In this document: positions 48,929 to 58,016 of the stretch, in pieces
Layout: each line of letters starts with the position of its first letter
Position numbering within the stretch: position 1 is the stretch's first letter
Origin: Fennellomyces sp. T-0311
Lineage: Eukaryota; Mucoromycota; Mucoromycetes; Mucorales; Lichtheimiaceae
Length of the DNA stretch: 64,000 bases
NCBI GenBank assembly: GCA_025266875.1
Contig: JALLLT010000016.1
Coordinates: 372,001-436,000, forward strand
Direction: 5' to 3'
The notes under the pieces: generated by a model
What the model saw: the letters and a program-made list of their open reading frames with translations, nothing else
What the model was told of the DNA's origin: nothing
The model's database searches: none
Position numbers and translations under genes: made by a program

Positions 48929-50268
48929 CAGTCCCACCCAAAAAGTGATGGCCAGATTTTTGAACACCGCGATCAAGTAAAAAAATATACAAACTTCAAT
49001 GTGTCTTTTTCCTAGATCACACTTATTGATGCCCCTTGCTACTATCAGTAAAAAAGAATCTTATAGCAATAAAAAAAATATCAGATCAAAAAAGAATGTA
49101 CAAATTAATATTTTGTATGCTGTCCTCTAGCTTTTATCACTGCCTTACATTGATTAGGCATGCTGTCAACAAGCTTCTTCGCGAAATCGAGTGAAAGATT
49201 GCTCCATTCTTCTTGCAAGCGGGCCTTCAACTGTTCCTTGTTTTTTATGAAGGCTCTGCGCTTCTGAATACGCTTGTCAAGAGCCCTCCATACGTTCTCA
49301 ATTGGATTGAGATCAGGACTTTGGGCAGGCCAATACGGAAAACCTCTCACCCCACATTGTCACTTAAACCACTGGCTATAGCTACCGGTATGACAGCTAG
49401 CACCATCCTCCTGGAAGGTGAACTTCTTACCAGTCTCGGCTTCAGTACTCTTCATATATGGAATCAAGTGCTTGGCAAGGCAATCCACATAGGCGTCTTG
49501 ATCAACTGTGCCATCCATAACAACTAATGGGCCAAAGCCTCCAGACCAAAAGCAACCCCACACCATCACTGATCCCTTGCCAAACTTTTCGGTGGATACA
49601 ACATGGCGTGCCTCGTAACGCTCTCCATTCCGTCGTATAACCCGAGCACCTCCATCATTACCGACGATCGTAAATCTGGACTCATCAGACCAGATGACAT
49701 TGCTCCACTGGTTGGTCGTCCAATTCTTGTACATAACTGCCCATGCGCGTCGTCTGATGATATGGCTCTTCTTAAGTCTTGGCTTACGAGCTGAAGAGCG
49801 CGAAGAGAATCCAGAAAGTCGTAAATATTTGATGACCGTGTTTCGGCAAACATGTATTCCAGCATGTGCAAGGCTAGCTTGGTGTACATGGTATGGCACG
49901 AACGGTTCCTTGCGTACACTAAGTTGGAGCGCCCTTGCACCTCTCTTAGTAACCTTGGTAGGCCTTCCGTTTCGTGGAGCATTGTCAGTGGACCCAGTTT
50001 TCTTATATTTATTGACAATACGGTTGACAGTTCTACGGGGTATACCCAAGTCATCTGAAATGAACTGGTCACTCTTGCCACCCTTGTATAGGCCAATTAT
50101 GAGACCTTTTTGGTGATTGTTGAGCTGTTTCCGAATATTTGGAAGGTTTTTTGTGATATTTGTGTTGTATAAAAAGAAAAGATGTCAAGATTTGAAAAAC
50201 AAAACAGATGCAATGTTTTTATTTCCATTTCCAAATTCGGCTTGGCCATCACCTTTTGGGTGGGACTG
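48929..50268 (-). mobile_element. Tc1/mariner-type DNA transposon, 1,340 bp, complete ends
   Basis: Terminal inverted repeats are CAGTCCCACCCAAAAAGTGA at the left end (48929) and its complement with one mismatch, ending at 50268. The repeat is at least 25 bp. The element is flanked on both sides by TA (48927-48928 and 50269-50270), the target duplication of the Tc1/mariner superfamily. Size, ends and transposase agree. It interrupts the promoter region of secreted-protein copy F, about 220 bp before the start codon. Confidence 0.95.
49105..50117 (-). pseudogene. Tc1-like transposase with one in-frame stop
   Basis: DD34E-type transposase reading from about 50117 down to 49105. Helix-turn-helix blocks come first (LGIPRRTVNRIVNKYKKTGS then GRPTKVTKRGARAL). 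The catalytic residues follow: Asp in VIWSDESRFTIV, Asp in FTFQEDGASCHT, and Glu in SPDLNPIENVWRALDKRIQK. A single TGA at 49362-49360 interrupts the frame between the second Asp and the Glu, in the segment that should link SQWFK to GVRGFPYWPAQSPD. Everything else is open, so the inactivation looks recent. The start codon is not clear; the frame continues upstream of the first Met at 50049 with HTH-like sequence. Confidence 0.9.
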
Positions 50269-50397
50269 TATAACATGCTCTTATATAATATGTAGCCAAT
50301 CTAATCTGAAGCTTGATTTGTCGTCACCGCTTGGCCAACGTATAATAATTGGGAAGAGACGAGTAGAAAGTGACAGTATAGCATGTTAAAATTATCG

Positions 50398-50440
50398 TAA
50401 ATCGTAGGTATTTTGATGAGGATACAAGTAATATAAATAG
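50398..50440 (+). promoter_or_regulatory. Family promoter block of copy F
   Basis: AAATCGTAGGTATTTTGATG, a GATACAAG spacer and an ATATAAATAG box about 55 bp before the ATG at 50488. It lies between the Tc1 element and the gene, so the core promoter is intact. Confidence 0.75.
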
Positions 50441-50487
50441 CCTGCACATCACATTAAGTCAAGTGTGACCCTACTGACAACAGCGCC

Positions 50488-51035
50488 ATGCGTTTCTTAT
50501 TTTTTTTTATCTTTACCCTCTCTGCTTTTCCATACTACACATACAGTTACTGTGTCTATAACAACCATAGCGATGATACATTTTTGAAGGCTTCACAAGC
50601 CCTTTATCGGCCCGGCTACTCAGGGTATATATTGTCATTCGGAAAAAACGTTACAGTGACTTACACGTCAGTATCGATATCTACATAGTTTTCTCAAAGA
50701 TATACCTCCAGGTGGAAAGGAGTGCTGTCCTTATACCAACTCTGACTGCAATGCATACACCGACGATCCAAATTCTACAATCAGACTTAGTGTAAGTCCA
50801 AGTTTTGCTGACATTAGAAATTTCCCAAAAATACTTATTGCAATTCAAAAATTATCGCTAGATCACTCGCCACCATGGAAATGAAATCTATGTTCAGTTT
50901 ACTGTTACACTTCCTGCCGGCGGCTGGATTGTTGTGGATGGTGATAAGGTGAGCCACACTGTAGCTGTGAAATGGCCAGATGGAAGGGACTACGAAGAAG
51001 CGAAGATTGTGTATGGTGGTTCGTTGATTGATTGA
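50488..51035 (+). CDS. Secreted-protein family copy F (137 aa)
   Basis: Sixth paralogue and the clearest model. Exons 50488-50624, 50689-50791 and 50862-51035 (137, 103 and 174 nt). The signal peptide MRFLFFFIFTLSAFPYYTYS is followed by YCVYNNHSDDTFLKASQAL. Exon 2 encodes LKDIPPGGKECCPYTNSDCN and AYTDDPNSTIRLS. Exon 3 encodes ITRHHGNEIYVQFTVTLPAG, then GWIVVDGDKVSHTVAVKWPD and GRDYEEAKIVYGGS. Intron 1 donor is GTATAT and intron 2 is GTAAGT...CTAG. The predicted mature protein is about 117 residues with four cysteines (YC, ECC, SDC), enough for two disulfides. Family and function are not recognised. Confidence 0.88.
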
Positions 51036-51621
51036 TCGAAGTATTCAATAAATCATCAAGCAGTGCGGGGATTTTTGGTATTGCTTAGAATACATATGAA
51101 GAGTTTCAATAATTTATGATAGAATATTGTAATATACATATTTCTGTACATATTAGGCACGTAGAGTGATATGTGAAGCATGTTTTACTACAATATGCTG
51201 TCTAGGCCGAATTACTTCAGATTCCTATGCAATGATGGGCATATGTTAAAAGTGCCGTACTGATATAATCCAACGTACATCAAATATTGTATTATAAATT
51301 TAAGTTAAACAATAGTTTAAATTTTTCACGGCGGTTCATACTATAGAACTCTAAATGCATATAGAAGGGTGATGTTATATGGAAGTGCGCTTTGCTATAA
51401 TCATGAAATTATACTAGTTACATGCGCAAATACATATGATCGACAAATATGAGTAATTTCTTACTAACATCGTCTGTGGCTGATCAAGAAGTTGATGAAT
51501 AATTAAACGCAGATTTAAAGGATTTGTTTTACTAAAAATTTTTATTGCTTATTGAAACTATTCATGATGTTCCCTTGAAAAGCTTCGCTGTACTCGTATG
51601 AATCATTCTGGTTATTCACAA
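51036..51621. other. Spacer between convergent copies F and G
   Basis: AT-rich and without a supported gene; both neighbouring genes end here. It probably contains the 3' ends of both transcripts. An AATAAA lies at about 51048, just after the stop of copy F. Confidence 0.45.
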
Positions 51622-52163
51622 TCAAACCAGAGAACCTCCGAACACAATCTTCGCCTCATCATAGTTTCTTCCATCTGGTCGCTTAACCGCTATATCATGG
51701 CTTGCTTTATCGCCATGCACCTCAACCCAGCCGCCAGCGGGAAGTGTAACGGTAAAATTACCGAAGATTTCATTTTTGAGGTGATGAGTGATCTAGTAGC
51801 ATTAATAATTTCAGTTTGTTAAAAAAAAACTCTAGTGCCAGCGAATGATCTTACGAGGAGTTTGACTGTGTAATTCGCGTCACCAGCATATGCATTGCAG
51901 TCAGAATTTGTGTATGGGCAGCACTCCTTTCCACCTGGAGGGATATCTTTGTGAAAGCTGCGTAGAGGTTAATACTTATGTGTAAGCCATTGTATTTTTC
52001 TCTAAAGTGACAACACCTACGTTCGACTTGCGTACTCTACCCGGATGGGGGCCTGAGAAACGTTTATATGTGTATCGTCACCATGCTTGTTGTAAACGCA
52101 GTAGCTGTATGCATAGTATGGAAAAGAAGAGAAGGTAAAAGTTAACAGTGGTAAGGAGCGCAT
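51622..52163 (-). CDS. Secreted-protein family copy G
   Basis: Seventh paralogue. Exon 1 is 52163-52021 (143 nt), with exon 2 starting near 51959 and exon 3 ending at the TGA 51624-51622. The signal peptide reads MRSLPLLTFTFSSFPYYAYS, followed by YCVYNKHGDDTHINVSQAP and IRVEYASRT. Exon 2 encodes FHKDIPPGGKECCPYTNSDC then NAYAGDANYTVKLL. Exon 3 encodes NFTVTLPAGGWVEVHGDKAS, then HDIAVKRPDGRNYDEAKIVF and ends GGSLV. Introns are canonical (GTAGGT...GCAG and GTAAGA...TAG). No lesion. With C and E it forms the 143-nt exon-1 class. Confidence 0.86.
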
Positions 52164-52207
52164 GATATAGTTCGTATTTCCATCCTCATTTCCCAAGGAT
52201 ACATAGG

Positions 52208-52250
52208 CTATTTATACTGCTTGTATCTCGATAAAAATACCTACAATTTA
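52208..52250 (-). promoter_or_regulatory. Family promoter block of copy G
   Basis: Minus strand: AAATTGTAGGTATTTTTATC, then GAGATACAAGCAG and a TATAAATAGCC box about 50 bp before the ATG. Confidence 0.72.
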
Positions 52251-52790
52251 TAATAGCTTTGATCTGTTGTCACATTTCACTCAGGTTTTGCTAACAACAG
52301 TAAGTTAGTATATCAGTGACAACAGATCAAAGCATCAGATTCTATCGGCTGTTGTATAAAAGATATCTCTCAACACACCAATATAAACTTCATCGGTAAA
52401 AGTCGTGGGATACAACTGCTGCTACATTCAGAAAGATAACAGTTTACTAAGGAATATGTAGAGACTGGTGAAAGAGAAAAGAATTAGAATATACATCCAT
52501 AGCAATGATACATCATTTGATGCTATTAGTATTGTTATCGTAAGCCAAGCGCTCTTACCTGGCACACGTTTTAAATGGTTGTTTTATATCTTACTTAACC
52601 ATTGTCCATGATTATTACTAAATAACAACTTACATTGGCAACATCCAATATCAAATTCTGGCTTTTCTAGTACGTAGCGCTATCACCAAGAGGTGTCATG
52701 GTTTATAGAGTGGCAGTTATTCTTTGCCACTGCAGAATGACATTATAAAGTGAAATGGTAGGGATAAAGCATCATATTTAATAATTATAA
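52251..52790. other. Upstream region of copy G with an inverted GATCTGTTGTCA pair
   Basis: No gene. GATCTGTTGTCAC at about 52261 faces GTGACAACAGATC at about 52317, some 45 bp apart. Similar facing pairs lie upstream of copies A and D. The remainder is AT-rich and runs into the flank of the transposase copy 2. Confidence 0.5.
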
Positions 52791-52979
52791 CGTCAAATCG
52801 GAAAAGATGCAACGAAATGAAAAATCTTGATTTCTCCGCCAATATGCGTCTGTTTTAAATGAAATCAAAATGATATTGTAGCCTACTGTATAAATATTTT
52901 ATATATCTAATTGTATGTTTTAATAAGTGCAAAGAAAGTATGGTTCTCTATATATAAAATGAAAAGATTAATTTTCGTT

Positions 52980-54364
52980 TTATTCTTCGTTATACTCTTG
53001 ACACTTCTGCACTGTCTTTTGCCAGAGGGAAAGGAGGCTACGTTCCTCAACTTGTGCAAAAAGCTTGTACAGTCGATGTGCAAGCTCTACCTCATTGTTC
53101 TCGAGGTCTGGGCTATAAGCCACTTGCTGCTTGGCGATTCCCCAGAGCCCTTCAATTGGTTGAAGCTCGCAGTGGTATGGTGGTGTCTTCATACCTCTAT
53201 GACCATACTTGTTTGCGATGTTGTACACGGCGTAGTTGGGTGGGTACTCATCACGTATACTCTTGAGCTTTTCGAGCATCATTGCTCTGGTTATGCGATT
53301 GTTTGCATTATGCGTTGGCAGTGCAACTCGGTTGTCACGATACCAATCCTGAATTTGCTTGCGAAGTGGGCAATGGGTTGATCTTACGGAAATGGTATTT
53401 TGCACCGTCCATATGAATATCACACTCCCTATACTTCTTCTTCAACTTATCGCATAGTCTTTCGAATATGTTCTCAAACATTGCTGCGTTGAAATTGCCG
53501 TGGTAATCGTGGTAATCTGGCGTAACCTTCGCATCTTTGACATTTTGGGAGGTCCGCCCACTTCTCCGCAGTATTTCTTATTGCAGGACGACCACGCTTC
53601 GTGCCTGCGAATTGGATATGCCATGTGCCATTCACTGGCCAGATGAGCACATTCTTCTCAACAACCTCGGCAGCAAGGTGATAGCGGTGTACTTTACGTA
53701 CAACAATCGCCCCAAAAATCACCAGCATTGGTTTACGTCCTCCTTCCTTAACAGGTTCTTCACCTGGAACAAACCACGTTTGTTTGGCATGGTGATCCAA
53801 ATGGCAATAAGACTCGTCCAAGAAAACCTCAGGCCTTGTTGGCAACCTATCGTCGTTTAGGTTGGCGAGGCGTCGCTCGATATACTTCTGCCGATAGGCC
53901 ACCACTTCCTCACTATCATGCAAGATATTTTGACGATTTCCTTTTCCGTATCGTAATCCTGCCTTCTTCATGTCCTCCTTCATGATCGTAAGACCAGGTG
54001 CGTCATAGTCGTTGTCGATAAGGTGTTGACGCATACGTCTTGCAGTGAGAGGCTGACCGTTTTGGCAGTTGGTATTGGTGAATTCACGCATTACGTTGAC
54101 ATAATCTTCATCAAGCACCTTCTTTGGTCGGCCGATGTGCTTGGATTCATTGAGTGATTTCTCCCCATTGGAATAGGCGATGATAGATCGTGCCGTGCTG
54201 TCTCCAACGCCAAGGACTTCACGTAACAGCTTACAGAAGTCAAACCGCTGAGGGTAGACACCAGCCTCTTGTGACTGCTTCATATATCGAAAAACTCGAA
54301 TGAAGGAGATCCATTCATCTCTTTTAATTGGTGCTTGAGAGCGGGTTAAATTGATTGTCGACAT
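52980..54364 (-). pseudogene. DDE transposase copy 2, frameshifted
   Basis: Long transposase reading on the minus strand. The N-terminal 250 residues are open from 54364 (start MSTINLTRSQAPIKRDEW): HTH region (FCKLLREVLGVGDSTARSII, then SKHIGRPKKVLDEDYVNV), then the first catalytic Asp in PEVFLDESYCHLDHHAKQTW and a beta-strand block (KPMLVIFGAIVVRKVHRYHL). The frame shifts near 53600-53470 and again near 53420. The second Asp (DIHMDGAKYHFRK) is in one frame and the last part, with Glu in YHCELQPIEGLWGIAKQQVA, is in another (52980-53423). Overall it is a DDE_3-like, Tc1/mariner-related transposase about 450 residues long when intact. At least two frameshifts suggest it is inactive. It is the better-preserved copy of the pair with 45270-46830. 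Confidence 0.85.
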
Positions 54365-54424
54365 GTTTGCGAAGTGAAATGGATATCAAACGAAAGCGTT
54401 ACGCGTCAGGAACACGAAAATTTT

Positions 54425-55668
54425 GGGGTCGTATAATTTGAAGGTAAACTTTGACGGTAAAATCTGACGGTAAAATCTGACGGTAATGCCGGAATTTCGC
54501 CGGACATCTACCGGACAAGTCCCCGGATTTTTACTACCACAATTGCTATTTGTGGCCATGACGGTAACTTTTTGACGGTAAAAAAGTTGACGGTAGAATA
54601 TATGACGGTAAAAAATTGCCATACATGGCTCTGACGGTAAGTGACGAAAGAAGTTCGATGGTAACTGTTTATTATGACAATATAAACACAATTGATTTAC
54701 CATAATGTTTACTTGATACTATTGCTGTAATGGTTGGGAACTACTGCTTTACCAGCTGTAGTCAATATATGAGTAGTTGCACTCCGAATTCTGTTGTACT
54801 GGTTGCTTACTTCGTTAGGAATAATCACTTTAAGTGACATATATCGTTGGTATGATATTGCTACTGTGTGAATGAAGTAATGAAGTCGCTGTCATATAGA
54901 AGCTATGTACCAGATTTTTAAAGTCGATGTTGAAGCTATGAATGTGGCGCATCTACGACAAGGTAACACAACCAGGTTTCCGGCGAGACGACTTCAAGTG
55001 GAGTTACACTGGATTTCCTTTTTAAATACTTCTTCCGTAACTTGCTTCGCAACACAATGTAACTTGCTATACAACATGAAAGATATAGTGCCAACTCATG
55101 CTACGCCTACTTAACTCTTGGGAATGCGCAGCTTCAGAAATAGTTTTAACATCGACTTTAAAAATCTGGTACATAGCGTATATGACAGTGATTACATTTC
55201 TTCGTTCACACAGAAACAGCAATATCATACCAACTACGCATATAACTTAAAGTGATTATTCCTAACGAAGTAAGCAACCAGTACAACAGAATTCGGAGTG
55301 CAACTACTCATATATTGACTACAGCTGGTAAAGCAGTAGTTCCCAACCATTACAGCAATAGTATCAAGTAAACATTATGGTAAATCAATTGTGTTTATAT
55401 TGTCATAATAAACAGTTACCATCGAACTTCTTTCGTCACTTACCGTCAGAGCCATGTATGGCAATTTTTTACCGTCATATATTCTACCGTCAACTTTTTT
55501 ACCGTCAAAAAGTTACCGTCATGGCCACAAATAGCAATTGTGGTAGTAAAAATCCGGGGACTTGTCCGGTAGATGTCCGGCGAAATTCCGGCATTACCGT
55601 CAGATTTTACCGTCAGATTTTACCGTCAGATTTTACCGTCAAAGTTTACCTTCAAATTATACGGCCCC
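54425..55668. mobile_element. Foldback-type element with about 500-bp inverted arms
   Basis: The left arm (54425 to about 54937) and right arm (about 55140-55668) are nearly perfect reverse complements, leaving a 200-bp loop. The ends read GGGG(T/C)CGTATAATTTGAA. Each arm carries about eight copies of TGACGGTA in its outer 250 bp. The same arm-encoded short frame appears on both strands, as expected of a palindrome, and no transposase gene is present. This is a non-autonomous foldback or very long-TIR element. Target duplications are not obvious. It starts only 60 bp from the presumed start of transposase copy 2. Confidence 0.88.
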
Positions 55669-55994
55669 TAACGGTGCTGCTTCTATTATACAGTGGCGCA
55701 TATTTTTGCCTTAACTACGTATACTTTTAGCTTGTCGCGAAAAATTATCAGCGTTATTACATAGCTTGCTCATCTTCTTTTAAAAAGTTCAATTGCATAG
55801 CCACCACCTTTATCGTATAGTAACACGGCATTCTATTGAAGGCTTATAAAATTCAATCTCGCAAAGTTCTAAAGCACTTTATTAATACTATGATAAATCA
55901 TGGACTGAATTTTTTATTCGTTTCCAGATAGAAACGAAAGCATATATATGCTCAGATCAAAAATCAACATTATTGCACTACGCTGATGTAAGGT
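55669..55994. other. Gap between the foldback element and amidase pseudogene 1
   Basis: AT-rich, about 325 bp. No gene or repeat seen. The amidase similarity begins abruptly at the position matching exon 3 of the intact gene, so the first two exons of that copy are absent or unrecognisable. Confidence 0.4.
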
Positions 55995-57800
55995 AGCACG
56001 GTTGTTGGTGAAGTATTTGGATAAGAACAGTGCCAAGTCTCATTATATGCGAAACTATGATGCGAAGAGGATGTTGAAGATAGCTGAAACATTAACTAAA
56101 AGATGTAAGCAAGGAAAACCCATCGGCCAGCTTGATGGTGAGTTTGTGACTGCCAAGGAAGAAATGGATGTACAAGGTTATGAAACGAGAGGCAATACCA
56201 AGTTTGTCAATGTTGGAAAACCTGCTGAAAGGGATGCGACAGTACCACAGCGTCTTCGCGAATCTGGTGCCATTGTCGTTGGTCATGCTGTGATGAATGA
56301 AATGGGTGAGGTGTAAGTTCGCTCAGATCTTATCGAAGGGCGTAATCTTTACTTATTGGATAATCTCGTTACAGCACACTTACGGTGAATCCTACCACAG
56401 GCGCACCCTAAACCCATACAATTTGGTTAGCTCTTGTGGTAGATCTAGCGGAGGCAATGCGGCTAGTGTAGTATCAGGTTTGGTTTCAATTAGCATTGAT
56501 ACAGATGCTAATGGATCGATCCGGTAAGTCCTATTGATAAGTACCGTAATACAGGTATTTTCTAAGAAGCTGTCGATAATATAGTATTTCAGTATCATTC
56601 TGCGGCCTTTATGGCTTGAAGCCAGCTCATGGACGTGTGTCATCTGCTGGTGGATGTATGTTTAATATAAGCTATGAGAGATGTTCAATATGAGTAGCTC
56701 ATATAAATCCATTATGCAGTTTTACCTCGCTCAGGCCCTCGATATATATGGTTCTCTCAAGCAACGGCCGATGATTTGGCTTTGATGTACTCAATTACAG
56801 CCGGTCCGGATAAAAGAGATCCAAACACATTTTATTAACCTGCTATGATGCTTAAAAATTATGAGTTTACAGAAAGCCTTGACGAATTAACCATTACAAC
56901 AGTACCTTAATGGGATACAAAGGTTGTGGGGCTGGAGATACGTAAGTGCGTTAATGTTTTCCGAAATCACTTTAAAAAATTCGGTGCCAAAATCGTGGAA
57001 GTCGGTCTTCCAGATATCGTCTTTGTTGGAACAGGTAAGTGCAAATCGGCACTCTCAATTGAACAATGTATTTTAGCACACAAATTCACCATTGTTTTAG
57101 AAATGTATGACTTTGTATGTCAGTGTTCCCCAAGCACTATGTCAAATTATCTGCCGCATACTCGGATTCCGAAAGTGTTGGCTCATGCGATTGGTGCTCA
57201 AGATTATTACAAGGTTGAGCAAGTGCACACGCAACTCATTGAAAAGCTCTATCAACCTTTCCAAGATGACAATACCGATCATTCTTGTTCCTTACAACAC
57301 CTATTTGGCACCAGAAATTCCGGAAAAGGTAGTCGCTTATAGTATTACACTGCAAAAAATTTTTGGGTGAATTTTGGTGAATATTTTTTAGAAGTGGTTA
57401 AACATAAGCTTTTTAACCACTTGAGTTACTAAAAATGGTAGTACAAGTGGTTAAAAAGCTTATATTTGATCACCTCAAAAACTCATTCACCCAAAATTCA
57501 CCCAAAAATTTTTTGCAGTGATTTCTGATAACAAACAACTCCATGCTGTATGTTGTACTTGCTAATCTTATTAATGTTTCTGCAAGCCTCCACAATGGAA
57601 AGCAAATTGTAAACCAGTTGGTGATTGAATGGTGGAATGAAGATTTGCTATTGCGTATGCCAAAAGTATGTGACCAAGCACCTGGTATTGAGCGCAAGCA
57701 TCCGGAGAAGCGATGGAATGCAAAATCTAAGAGACAATATCCAAAAGCTAGCTACTTGGTACGAGCATCAGCTACCCAGATACGTATATACAAATAAATT
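55995..57800 (+). pseudogene. Decayed amidase paralogue 1
   Basis: Matches the intact amidase at 58017-60037 from its exon 3 onwards. Legible pieces: [17 protein letters not shown] (catalytic Lys block, present), SSCGRSSGGNAASVVSGL (the Gly-Gly-Ser-Ser block changed to Gly-Arg-Ser-Ser), DTDANGSIR (nucleophile block), then [21 protein letters not shown] sequence and a C-terminal piece near 57620-57720 (ending IERKHPEKR). Stops and shifts interrupt it (for example a TAA in the segment at about 56838), and a 173-bp palindromic element is inserted at 57348-57520. It cannot encode a working enzyme. Confidence 0.85.
57348..57520. mobile_element. 173-bp palindromic MITE inside the pseudogene
   Basis: The ends CACTGCAAAAAATTTTTGGG and CCCAAAAATTTTTTGCAGTG are perfect reverse complements. 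Inside, AAGTGGTTAAA...AAGCTTTTTAACCACTT forms a second nested hairpin with its counterpart around 57440-57462. Nearly the whole element can fold on itself. It has no coding capacity. Short ATT-type flanks may be the target duplication but are not decisive. Confidence 0.85.
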
Positions 57801-58016
57801 ACTTGGTGGTACATAGAATCAATGGGTCTAGCTGTCTAACATGCATATAGGCAAGCGGCCATGCACTATCAAAGTAATTCATCGCCCGATTACTCTCACT
57901 GAGTTTATTATCGTATTGTGGTCTGAGCTTACATGTGAATCCAACTTGGGTATATAGCCACGGTTATTTGTCCCATAAGAAATATACACACGTTTCTTCC
58001 CAGTAATTATTGCATT

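Noticed and set aside
54386..55730. 105-117-codon frames with IFYRHIFYRQLFYRQ repeats
   Set aside because: Translation of the TGACGGTA repeats in the arms of the foldback element; identical on both strands because of the palindrome.
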